Shown here: piece after piece, positions 54,850 through 64,000 of the stretch
Layout of the letters: each line of letters starts with the position of its first letter
Numbering within the stretch: position 1 is the stretch's first letter
Assembly (NCBI GenBank): GCA_039090855.1
Contig: CM077013.1
Span: 136,731,240-136,795,239, forward strand
Length of the DNA stretch: 64,000 nucleotides
Direction of reading: 5' to 3'
From: Macrothele yani
Lineage: Eukaryota; Arthropoda; Arachnida; Araneae; Macrothelidae
Program-made: the position numbers and the translations under genes
Notes under the pieces: generated by a model
What the model was told of the DNA's origin: nothing
Databases searched by the model: none
Seen by the model: only the letters and a program-made list of their open reading frames with translations

Positions 54850-55590
54850 TGATGGATAAAAATCTCGCGTTTCTTCAAGAGGTTTTCTTGAGCGTGTCCT
54901 CCACCTTGATGACCAATTTAGTGGCCTCTAGGATTTCATTTCGCTTGGGTTTCAGGTGGCCCAGAGTAACGAGACTAAGGAATTTTATTTTTGTTAGTCT
55001 TTGTGTCAACATGTCTCATTTTGTTTTTCCATCACTTTCATGTAACTTTCAGGTCTTCTGGCTTTCAATTAAATTTGGATGAGTATGCCGTGTGGTAAAA
55101 ATGTTTCGATAAAACAAACAGCGCAATTAAAAATTTGAACATGTTTGTTTTTAGCATTTCCCTTTTCGTTTTCCTCAAAACTGAGCTACGGGCTCCCATG
55201 GGTCTAGGTAAGCTGAGAAATTCATATATATGTACTAACTTACTATATCATCATCATCATCATAATCATTGTCAACCATTTTAGTCTGTCAGCTAGACCC
55301 CATATTTTTTGAATTTATCCTCACAAAGAGGAAATAGCTGCAATACGTCTAGGTACGTTCGTTATGATGTCAGTAATTAGAAAAAGTATGTTGCCCACCC
55401 TGAAATGGTAGCTTTCCCTAAATAGAGGTAAACAAAAGGCCGCAGTAATTGTCAAAATATTGTAACTTTTCCAGTATTTAAACTAAAATGCTGTTATTAG
55501 ACTCTATTACGTCGTTTTCTTGGGTACAGATTCTGTGTTTGCATACAAAAATATGTAAAGTTGACTTTTTTGATATTTTTCAGGAATTTG
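54850..55590. other. No recognised gene; short ATC run near 55250
   Basis: TATCATCATCATCATAATCA near 55248, followed by TTGTCAACCA, resembles the 3' end of RTE-type LINEs. Confidence 0.4.
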
Positions 55591-55596
55591 CACATA

Positions 55597-57138
55597 CACT
55601 GCCGGACAATTGCTAAGGACGGATGACAATAGCAACGACAGCAACCATAAAATGGAAGGCAGGAAAATGTGGAAATTAGCATAAGTGCGGGATACAGTAA
55701 GACGTGTTGTGCGTATGCAAATTTTGGATTGCCGAACCTGCTCGTGACGTGATAGCGCTGATAAGAGATATAAAGGATTTGACGCGTATTGACCGTTGTT
55801 GTTCAAACGCAAAGTTGAAAGGGAAAGAATGAATTGACGAACTTGCAGTTTTCAGTATGTCTTCCCGACATCACCTAGATTATTTTACGCGTGGCCGTAT
55901 TATTGGCAAGATTGAAGAAGGGCGAAAAATAACAGATGTTGCCAGGGAGTTCGACGTCAGCCGCAGTGTTGTTTCAAGGCTTTGGAAATCATTTCAAACA
56001 AATGGAGAGTGTAGCAAACGTCACGGGGGAGGTCGTGTTCGCAGTACGACACCTGCAGAAGATCGGTACATAGTGCTATCAACAAAAAGACACCGGCGCA
56101 GCACAGCTAGTGAGGTAGCAAATCAGTTTATGGTTGCTACTGGCAAGCGGATCTCCCGAAAAACTGTCGCCAGACATTTGCATGAAGGAGGACTACACTC
56201 CCGCCGTCCTGTTGTGAGCATCCCATTGTCCAGACGTCACCGTACCGCCCGTTTGCAATGGTGCCATCAACATCGGAGTTGGACTGATAACGACTGGTCT
56301 GCTGTCCTCTTCTCAAATGAGAGTAGATACAGTCTATCGTCTGATTGTTGACGACAACTGATCTGGCGTGATAGTGGTACTGCATATTGTCCAGCAAACA
56401 TACAGGAAAGGGTCCGATATCCGACATGTAATGTCATGGTATGGGCTGGCATCATGATCAATGGCCGTACGTCCCTCTATGTGCTTTCAACTGGGACTAT
56501 GACTGGCCAACGATACATTAATGATGTTCTGCTACCTCATGTTTGCGTGTTCCGTGGTGCTGTCGGTGATAGATTCATTTTCATGGACGACAACGCAACA
56601 TTTCATCGAACAGTCGCTGTCCAGGAGTATCTTGAGAGCGAGGATATTCAACGCCTCGTATGGCCAGCACGTTCTCCAGATCTGAATCCCATTGAAAATG
56701 TGTGTGATGCTTTGGGGAGGAAGTCTTGCTGGTCGCCAATGCCCTCCAATAAACAAGGACACCCTCATCCGCGCACTGACAGAGGAATGTGATAAATTAC
56801 CCCAACAGCTGCTTGATAATGTTGTGCAAAGCATGACACGACGTGTGGAATCTTGCATCGGCCTCCATGATTTCCATATCCCGTATTGACATCTTACGCC
56901 GGAACGCCTGCGGACGGTAATTGCATTTTTGTCACGTTTACGTATTCTGCACAAAAGGGCCTGTTTGTCGCTTGAACACGTTCCAAGGCCTTCTGGATTT
57001 CAGAGCACAATAAATTGTCTTTCTTGTAATGTCCTGGCATTCTGACATTATTTTATTTCACTTGGCATCCAACCACACTTACTTTTTTATGCGCTATATA
57101 GCCGTTTATGATCCGTCCTTAGCAATTGTCCAGCAGTG
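55597..57138 (+). mobile_element. Tc1-like element with near-perfect ends
   Basis: Terminal repeats read CACTGCCGGACAATTGCTAA, then GGACGGAT on the left, and the same with one change in reverse on the right (57110-57138), each beside TA. The length is 1542 bp. The ends are the best matched of all Tc1 copies here. Confidence 0.95.
55857..56890 (+). pseudogene. Tc1-like transposase with a stop, a frameshift and a D-to-N change
   Basis: The protein starts MSSRHHLDYFTRGRIIGKIE, then ITDVAREFDVSRSVVSRLWK (first helix-turn-helix), then TVARHLHEGGLHSRRPV (second). DWSAVLFSNESRY has Asn in place of the first catalytic Asp. A TGA at 56349 interrupts it. The frame then resumes through NVMVWAGIMINGRTSLYVL, FIFMDDNATFHRT (second Asp), WPARSPDLNPIENVCDALG (final Glu), and shifts near 56730 into NKDTLIRALTEECDKLPQQL, then MTRRVESCI. 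About 340 residues can be followed. The loss of the first Asp would by itself abolish catalysis. Confidence 0.93.
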
Positions 57139-57239
57139 TATTATAATCGCATAAAGTAGGTTTTTATTTAATGTTTGTTTCCCAATGTTTTATGTTCAAG
57201 TTTTTTCGATTTTGTCTTATCTTTAATTTTCCAATTCTG

Positions 57240-58700
57240 ATAAACGTATAGAAAACACTATTAACAGACATTACAAGAATTCAGGAAGCTTTGTTGGATT
57301 CAGCCCGGATTTCCCAGCTACTCAGAAATGGGTTCTCAATTCGTCACGTCGAACTACTTTCAATAAAGTTCTGAATGCACCTTTGGCACAAACGTTAACA
57401 GGGGATTACAAGCAAAAGCAGTTATCACATGCTTCCATAAAGAAAGACACTGAAGCAGTCAATTGTATTGACTTAATTGACGAAACAACAATTAGTTCTT
57501 GGCATGGTACGATCTCGTTAGAATTTCAACAGGCATGGCATCAACTTCTGATGTCAAGAAAGTTCTACTTGTGGCTCGAATGCTAGAAGAACAAAAATGC
57601 ACATTTATTAAAGAACGATGTACAACACCAATAACACATGGGTTCAACGAACCAATCCCAAGCTCAAAATTGAAAACCTTTAGAGATTTCAAGACAGCTG
57701 TGAAAGTTAAAATAAAGGATAAAGAAAATTTCTTTTAAACAAGATCGCACTCTTTTTGCGAAACTCGCAATTCTTGTGCAATTTCGGAATACTGATATGA
57801 AAATGGCGTTCTCGTACACTTTGGCTCTCCTACCTTAGTCATTATCAGATGTATATGGAATGGCAAGAAAGACATCAAAAGTCACTTTGCTAAAATTCTT
57901 AACAAAAGAGGTTCCAATTGAAGATCATTATATATGGGTGCCCAAGAAATGTTGTACCCATATTTGATGGCATGGCATTACTTCAAAAATGCTTTGTGAC
58001 GAAAGGGATGGCGTTTTCAGATTTAGCCCAAGTAATTTTTAAACAATGTTATCAAACTGTACAACTCGATTGGATGTAGTATTTGATGTGTACTTCGATA
58101 TTTCAATAAAGTTTGCAGAAAGAAAGAAAAGATGTGGCTCTGTAAATGGACCTCTCTACAAAAACCTAATTGGCTCTTTTGTAATAAAGCAAAGGTTCCC
58201 TTTTTCACAAAAACCAGCGGACAAAACAGAGCTAGTCAATTTCCTAGTCTTGAGTGGAAGGGTGAAACATACAGAAAGTAGTTGGGTGAAAGGCAAGTGT
58301 ACGTTACATGTGGAACGGACTGTTGGAAAATTGAAAAAGAAAGTCTTTAGTTAGTAACTGAGCTTTGCAGCTCACAGGGAGAAGCCGACACCTGAATGAT
58401 AATTCATGCAAAATCCGTTAAACAGCCGTTTGTTATTCATGCTGATGACACTGATGTGACAGTTCTAATGCTTGCCCACTTTATGTCAATTCGGAATAGT
58501 GGATACATTTGCCTTGGGAAAGTTGCAATCAGCGAATAGTGAAGTGCTACCATGTCACTGAAAATATTAAAAGTTGGTTGCCAACTAGAATCACATTATC
58601 CGAATTCTTGCTGGCATTGCCAGGTCTTCATGCTATACCTGGATGTGATTCTGTGTCATCTTTCTACGGAAAGGGAAAGATATCAAAAGCCATCGTTTAA
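57240..58700 (+). pseudogene. Degraded gene of a transposon-associated XPG/PIN-like family
   Basis: Pieces in several frames follow one order. FSPDFPATQKWVLNSSRR and APLAQTLTGDYKQ come first. Next are GMASTSDVKKVLLVARMLEE, FIKERCT and KLKTFRDFK. Then come a degraded VDGMALLQKCF region near 57970, LDVVFDVYFDISIKFAER, an ADDTDV-like block near 58440, and LPGLHAIPGCDSVSSFYGKG near 58600-58680. The LPxxHAxxGCDxxSxFxGxGK ending with an earlier DxYxxxSIKxAER is, as I recall, the hallmark of a multicopy family in arthropods and cnidarians, often left unnamed and distantly like XPG/FEN1 nucleases. At least six stops or shifts make it non-functional. The end is followed by a SINE scrap at 58697. Confidence 0.6.
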
Positions 58701-58722
58701 ACCACTACGCCACCGGGACGGC
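58697..58722 (-). mobile_element. SINE head fragment
   Basis: AAACCACTACGCCACCGGGA, then CGGC is the reversed SINE head only. Confidence 0.6.
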
Positions 58723-59090
58723 AACAGCTGTTCAACAACGACAATCACCAAAGAGGAAAGATCTTCCCTTAATGAAATTTGTGCATGCCCCCGTAACGTC
58801 TCAGCAACACAAGGGTACCAATCTCCCGGGTACCAATTTGCCTTGCATCAATCTCCTGGGTACGAGTTTTCTAAATCTCAATTTTAGGAAAGGACCGTGA
58901 TTTCTTCCATTTGCGAAATAAGTTACGAATTTGAAGGTGGGAAATGTATCGGAATAGTTAGAAGGGATGAAGATGATATTAAATCCTGAAATTCTGGCAT
59001 TAAAACTGAACAGGAGGGGATGAAACTGCATGGGTACGAGTTTTTCCGGGTACCAATCTCCCAGGCTCCGTCTTTCTACAGTATCTTACA
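58723..59090 (+). repeat. Spaced GGTACCAATCTCC repeats
   Basis: Words such as GGGTACCAATCTCC, GGGTACCAATTTGCC and GGGTACGAGTTTTC recur at 58813-58870 and again at 59032-59060. No coding signal. Confidence 0.55.
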
Positions 59091-59094
59091 TATA

Positions 59095-59255
59095 TTCATT
59101 ATCATTGCCAACCACTATCGATCATCTGACAAATGAAGGTCTCCCCAAGGGTCTTCCACAGCGGTCTGTCTTGAGCCAGTTTCCTCCATGTCACTCCGGC
59201 ACGCTTTCCAATTCTATCAACCCATCTCTCACGTAGTCTTCTGAACAATTTTCTG
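59095..59255 (-). pseudogene. RTE LINE 3' fragment
   Basis: ATTGCCAACCACTATCGATC, then GAAGGTCTCCC, TGTCTTGAGCC and TCCATGTCACTCC, then TAGTCTTCTGAAC match the end of RTE-type LINEs seen at 25845 and 30560. Confidence 0.6.
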
Positions 59256-59780
59256 TCTCCTGGTATATAATTTTAAGAGCCCGAGACCGTCAAAGAACAA
59301 GGTATGTCAACCTCAGCCCGAAATTTAAACTGCAAGTTAGAGCCTGGGCCCGAACGAGCCCGAAAACTATGACTAACCTATTTAGACATTAATAAAAAGC
59401 AAATTTCTTGGTTGGGGCAGTTTTCCACACAGGAAAACTGCCCCATGTTTTTCACTAAGAGACAGCGCACAAATTGCATTTCCCCCAAGGAGCAGTTGAA
59501 TGTGTGCCAGTTTTCCAGTGGGGAAATTACCTGAGTTTCCGAATTATGTGTGGCAGTCCTCCGAGGTTCCCAACGACGGAAAGTTCCTTATTTGTCTGAA
59601 TTTTCAGGCTAGTTTTCGGACAATTGGTCACACGTACTCTGTTAAAAATTCCCGTAAGAAAAGGATTGTTGCCCGTGTATTTTTAAGGTCAAGGCTCGTT
59701 CTGCTGTTTCTGGGAGATACCCTTATATTTAACGTGCAAGGCTCCTAGGAAAGCTGTCCGCAACCGCTAGTTACCGGGCG
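59256..59780. other. No recognised gene; hairpin at 59413-59445
   Basis: TGGGGCAGTTTTCC and its exact reverse complement form a 14-bp hairpin with a 5-nt loop. A related word, TGCCAGTTTTCCAGTGGGG, lies at 59502. Confidence 0.6.
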
Positions 59781-59799
59781 ATGCTACTAAGAGGCTCAG

Positions 59800-60005
59800 C
59801 AGCGTGGTTAGCCAATGAGCGATAACGACAGAAAATGAATGTCATATGCATCGCTTTCTGCTATTGGTTCAAGAATCAGATCCAGTAGGCACGTGATTTT
59901 ATGATCGATGCACGTTTTTTGGTCTGTCACTACGTGTTATAAAACACGTGTTAGAAATTTTGTGTACTGTTGGCTACGAAAGTTCCCGAGTTGAAGGTAA
60001 TTAGA
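59800..60005 (+). promoter_or_regulatory. Possible promoter and first-exon donor
   Basis: In order on the plus strand: AGCCAATGAGCG (CCAAT box), CTATTGGTTC (reverse CCAAT), GCACGTGATTT (E-box), GTGTTATAAAACACG (TATA-like, near 59938), ACACGTGTTA (E-box), then GTTGAAGGTAATTAG. In that last word GAAG/GTAATT fits a splice donor near 59997. No downstream exon was identified, so this is only a suggestive arrangement. Confidence 0.25.
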
Positions 60006-60009
60006 TTCA

Positions 60010-60735
60010 TATATTTCAAAATTACGTTTATGACATCTTAAATTTCACATCTTTAGATTACTCTTAAAAGTTTTTCAGTATAGCACGCCGTCGGTTACGC
60101 TCATTGAATTTTATTTGAGGTTAGTCTTACGAATTTGATATTTTAGTGTAATAAATTATAAAATAGAATTGTGCTTATGAATAGTTAAGAGAAGTGCAGA
60201 ATTAAAAGAAATATCGTGCATTTATAGTACAGAACTGTAAATGTAGTTTTTTTCATATCGTATGGATAAAGTCTCAGCAAGAGGCTGCATCACGTGGGAC
60301 AATGGTGTCAGCTGCAGTCTGGTTTGACGTTAGGCTTAGGTTTTGTCTGTTCATTAATTTAACAACGCCGTTTTAGAAGAACATTAGTTTGCTGTTGTAT
60401 GAGCATAATTTCATGAATCACGGTAACGCTGGTAGAAAGTTCTTTGTCACTGGAAATGTCATTGTAGTGGGTTGTTTTGTTTGATAATCAGGTCTTCCCA
60501 CGATGCTTATAAATCCTTAAAAAGTGCTTATATATCTTTTTGGGGTGCTTAAAAGTCCTTATATTTTTCCAAAAAGTGCTTATTTTTTATTTTGTTTGGA
60601 CTTTTTTTTTTTTTAATTTTTCCACATTTGCTCATAAACTCGATCGGTCGTTTTCGTGGAGCACGCCAGTTCATATGAAATGCTATACCTAATTAATATT
60701 TGGAGCCTAGACACTCAGAAAAAAAAAGTTGGTGT
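60010..60735. other. No recognised gene; short repeats at 60500-60592
   Basis: AAAGTGCTTATAT-type words repeat about every 28 bp, three or four times. A related stretch lies at 4538-4570. Confidence 0.5.
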
Positions 60736-60741
60736 ATTTTA

Positions 60742-61440
60742 CACTGAATGGCCACTTTATTATGACCCCCCCAGTACTTTGTTGGGCCACCTTTAGCCTT
60801 TAATACAGCGTCGATTCTTCGTGGCATGGACTCCACAAGATGTTGATAGGTGGTTTGTGGAATCTGAGACCATGCTTGATGAATAGCACTTTCCAGGAGT
60901 GTGTGATTGCAGGGTTGTGGATCCAGCTGTCTGATAGCTCGTTCAACTTCATCCCACAAATTCTCAATGGGGTTGAGATCTAGTGCCACCTAAGCAAAGT
61001 AAACTTACTGGCATGTTCCTGAAACCAATCCTGTACAATACAAGCACTATGGCAGGACACATTATCTTGTTGAAAGCAGCCGTCGCCATTGGGATAAACC
61101 ATCCACATGACATGATACACTTGGTCCGCAACGATGTTTAGATATGATGTGCCAGTCAGACGTGTTTATCAACACAAATTAAAGGGCCCAAAGCATGCCA
61201 GGAAAACATTCCCCAAACCATAACGTTGCCTCCACCAGCTTGAAGGGTTGTAGCAATGCATTTGGGGTCCATGCTTTCGTGCTGTTTCCGCCAAATTCTC
61301 ACTCGACCATCAGCATGTTGCAAGTGAAAACGTGATTCATCGGACCACATAATTTGTTTCCAATTATCGACTGTCCAATCCTTGTGCTCCTGTGCGAACT
61401 GGAAAAGTTTTCTCTTTTTAGCTGCAGACAGCAAAGGTGT
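60742..61440 (-). mobile_element. Tc1-like element, 5' truncated
   Basis: The left end is TA plus CACTGAATGGCCACTTTATT, a common Tc1 terminal repeat. The minus strand from 61434 encodes LSAAKKRKLFQFAQEHKDWT, then QIMWSDESRFHLQHADGRVR (intact first Asp), WGMFSWHALGPLICVD, a damaged middle, and from 60989 DLNPIENLWDEVERAI and YQHLVESMPRRIDAVLKAKG. About 120 N-terminal residues and the right end are missing. The break at 61440 has a short repeat (GGTGTTCGAACAGGTGTTC). Confidence 0.9.
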
Positions 61441-61444
61441 TCGA

Positions 61445-62355
61445 ACAGGTGTTCAAAGGTGTTCGAACATTCCATGCCAAATCAGCCAAAAAAATTTCAA
61501 TATTCAACCTGACCATCTCAGATTTCAATGAAACCTTCGGGGATCATTCTCCCTAATGATATAAATGAGAATACATGTTTAAATTTTTTTTTCTCATTGG
61601 GTTTTCGTGTAATTAACTTTTAAAATTTTGAAAAATCGTTTTTTGGCTTGCCTAAACGTTTTCAATCTTGAATTTCTCAAGTTCTATAAAGCCTAAAGAG
61701 TTGTTTGACCCCTCATTTTAAAGAGAATTTCATGAGTTTTAATTTGGTATGCAACTTAACCATGCTTGGTGAAAAAAATATTAAACAAAATTATGAATAT
61801 AGTGTTTTTTTAAAATTTTTGAAAAAATATGTTTTTTGTAATATTTAATACTATAAGCTTTAAATCCTGAAACTTTTAGAGTGGGATCGAGAGCTATGGC
61901 AAAAAACTTAAAGTTACTGTACAAGTCATAATGGATTATAATTCTCGTTTTAGTGTGTTTACATGATAACAGACACTGAGTTTTAAAATCTACATAATAC
62001 ATCATACTAATACATAGACAAACATAAAACAAGGGAAGGACGGTTCTAACAGGCTAAAAGTTTTACCTGGTAAAATTAATAAATTTTTTTGAGTTAGCAC
62101 TCACAGTTGTAGTTACGCCAAAATAGCGACATCTTAGTTCTTCTTTAATTAAACAAATATGTTCTTGTTTGCCTTTTTGGTTTCTGAGTCTGTAAGTCAA
62201 TAAACTCTTCCTGTAGCTGTTGTAGGATCAACTTTTGTTAAAACCTCATTTTTATTCCCAGCTAGTATGTCAGTAAATTGTGGGTATTTGAAAGATGAAG
62301 AGCCATGAGGTTCCAAAAACTTATTTTTACTTCATCTCCTTCTATTCCTAACACA
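61445..62355. other. No recognised gene, AT-rich
   Basis: A minus-strand frame at 61781-62032 has no known motif. Confidence 0.4.
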
Positions 62356-62359
62356 CAAC

Positions 62360-63000
62360 CTAACCACCGTCTGAGTATTGGCATGTAACAAAACCAACAA
62401 TGTCATTAATGTCCAGATCATCATCATCAGCTGAAACTATTTCTACACTGGATTCCTCTGAAAATGAGTAGCTTTTCACTAAAACTCTAGTCTCATTCAC
62501 AGGACTGTAACTGTGAAATTGTAGAGTACCCTTTATTGTTGTCGCTGTTTCAAACCTACTCTTCAAGGTCTTTTCCTTTGCCTCGTATTCGTCAGTAGTG
62601 GGATACAAAAAAACTGATGTTGACAATATTGTCTTTAGCACAATCATAAAGTTGGCGAGGAGTCAGAATTTGATCATTGTAGACCATTCATAGACTGGCC
62701 AATGCCGCTAATCGTTTAACAGTTCCTCCGACACCATCACATGCATTTTTTCTATGTGACGATGCAAAGAAGTTCCATTCCGCCTTGATGCCAAAATCTT
62801 TCTCATGATGGCAGAGATTGAGAAAGTTTGATTTGTGGTTTGCACTGTGATGATGCTCCATCTGAAAAGTAATTCAGGTTTATGGGTCAGATTCTGTTTA
62901 AGAAAGTCAATCATGAGGGGTTGAAACAAATGAACAGCAACTGTATCATGCACCATACAATCAGAAAGAATAACTAAGCTCAGGTGCGCCAACTTTTTGG
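62360..63000 (-). pseudogene. Degraded gene of an unnamed transposon-associated family
   Basis: The minus strand reads LSLVILSDCMVHDTVAVHLF, then QPLMIDFLKQN. Across a frame change it gives FLNLCHHEKDFGIKAEWNFF-like and ASSHRKNACDGVGGTVKRLA sequence, then KTILSTSVFLYPTTDEYEAK, FETATTIKGTLQFHSYSPV and a VKSYSF ending. The CDGxGGTxKRL block, preceded by a DGA/QYKN-type region and followed by IKGTxxFHxY, is to my recollection a recurrent ending in uncharacterised multicopy proteins of arthropods and cnidarians. Frame changes near 62700 and 62810 break it. It lies on the opposite strand to the pseudogene at 57240. Confidence 0.55.
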
Positions 63001-63104
63001 TTTCCTCGTCAACGTAGTATACTGAAGAGCAATTGAATTAGAAACAGCTGGCGTTATGCAAATGTGGTGCTGTGGGAGGCCCTGTAAACGGAAACGACAT
63101 GACG

Positions 63105-63310
63105 TATGCAGCGATCCAACAATATAAGGAGTGATGCGACGGGAATCAGTAAGAGTCGGACGCAGTATGGGTAAGACGTAGGATCTAAGCGCATTTGATT
63201 GTGGGCAAATTTTCGGGGCCCGACGAGTGGGTCACTCCATCTCGTAAGTCGTGCAGGCACTGTGATTTTCACGAGCCACTGTGTCACGGGTGCACCAAGT
63301 CAACAAGAAG
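63105..63310 (+). pseudogene. Tc1-like N-terminal fragment
   Basis: The ATG at 63167 starts MGKT, a stop, then DLSAFDCGQIFGARRVGHSI and FSRATVSRVHQVNK, a Tc1 first helix-turn-helix. The rest is absent. Confidence 0.75.
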
Positions 63311-64000
63311 TCTGTACTTTCAATACATACATATATCGTGTTATACATATATGCTCAACTGAGGATTCCTTCTAGAAAGAGCTCAATTTTCTTAAAAGGA
63401 ATTGAATGGAATACACAGAGAATATAATCCTTCTGTTGTGGCAAAGCTGTTCAAAAATTTAGGAAATTCTCAAAAGTTATAATTTCAGTTATTTTGAAGT
63501 CTGTATGCAATGAGAATTTTTACGGATTAAAAGACGATGCTAAAGACAAATTCCTAGAGAATTAATTAGATCCCTTGGGAATGTGGACTTTCATATATAG
63601 GACAGGCCCACAGGGCTTTTAAGTTTTCGTGTGAAAGAACAAAAGTGTTACGTATGGAACTGTGAAGTGAAGTAGTCTATAGCCCACATTGTCATGAAAA
63701 CAACCATTTTTTTAAAAACACTATGCTTATTGATAAAACAGATTTGACTATCAAGTTTAATATATTAGCTTTCCACATATACTGCAACTCTTTACGGCTT
63801 GTCATCGACATGAGATCTACTCCATTTCTTTCAAGCGTATAGAAACAACTCGCCAAAATTTTGGACCGTCTGATGTCTCAATGATTTGAACGTTTGCACT
63901 CCATTTATGTTGATGACGCCAAGCCAAATACTCAGCGAAACTATAGTTGATTTTAAAATAAATATTTATTGTGAATAAATGACCTTAAAACAAAATATTT
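63311..64000. other. No recognised feature
   Basis: AT-rich sequence with no motif seen to the end of the window. Confidence 0.4.

Overview
This is eukaryotic, almost certainly metazoan DNA from a large, repeat-rich, AT-rich genome. The mix is Tc1-like and mariner DNA transposons in every state of decay, a Penelope-like retroelement with a GIY-YIG endonuclease, RTE-type LINE fragments, a PIF/Harbinger fragment, a Helitron helicase fragment, tRNA-derived SINEs and several satellites. This suggests an arthropod, possibly a chelicerate, but no species can be named from the sequence. I see no operons, bacterial promoters or CRISPR arrays, and no convincing multi-exon host gene.

Layout. 0.66-3.3 kb: a decayed Tc1 element on the minus strand, split by a Penelope-like element with 125-bp inverted ends. 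3.3-4.3 kb: mariner remnant. 4.7-10.75 kb: a very old tandem satellite (unit about 115 bp) broken by two SINEs. 10.86-11.48 kb: Tc1 fragment. 11.78-12.39 kb: the one clearly intact and recognisable coding region, an intronless ALKBH2-like dioxygenase. 12.6-13.2 kb: an inverted second copy of the mariner/Tc1 junction seen at 1.6-3.7 kb. 14.0-14.5 kb: a head-to-head pair of tRNA-like units. 15.4-17.85 kb: a Tc1 transposase gene in which one small coding segment has expanded into a 2-kb higher-order satellite. 17.9-19.3 kb: tandem repeat and Tc1 element. 19.7-27.5 kb: a duplicated interspersed repeat, Helitron fragment, SINEs, a 67-bp satellite and broken mariners. 28.1-28.5 kb: Harbinger C-terminus. 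29.3-38.1 kb: nested Tc1, mariner and RTE LINE pieces, with one composite block present twice in opposite orientation. 41.5-46.3 kb: a 133-bp satellite and two foldback TTAA elements, one carrying a SINE with a perfect target duplication. 48.1-57.1 kb: Tc1, mariner (the best preserved mariner, with a SINE inside) and a Tc1 with intact ends. 57.2-63.3 kb: two degraded genes of transposon-associated families and further Tc1 fragments.

The window therefore reads as a transposon graveyard whose history can be partly reconstructed. SINEs sit inside mariner, the foldback element, Helitron and satellite, so they are among the youngest insertions. The Penelope element sits inside a Tc1, which sits beside a mariner, and the unoccupied target is preserved about 10 kb away. 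Most protein calls rest on motif recognition by eye; no database search was possible.
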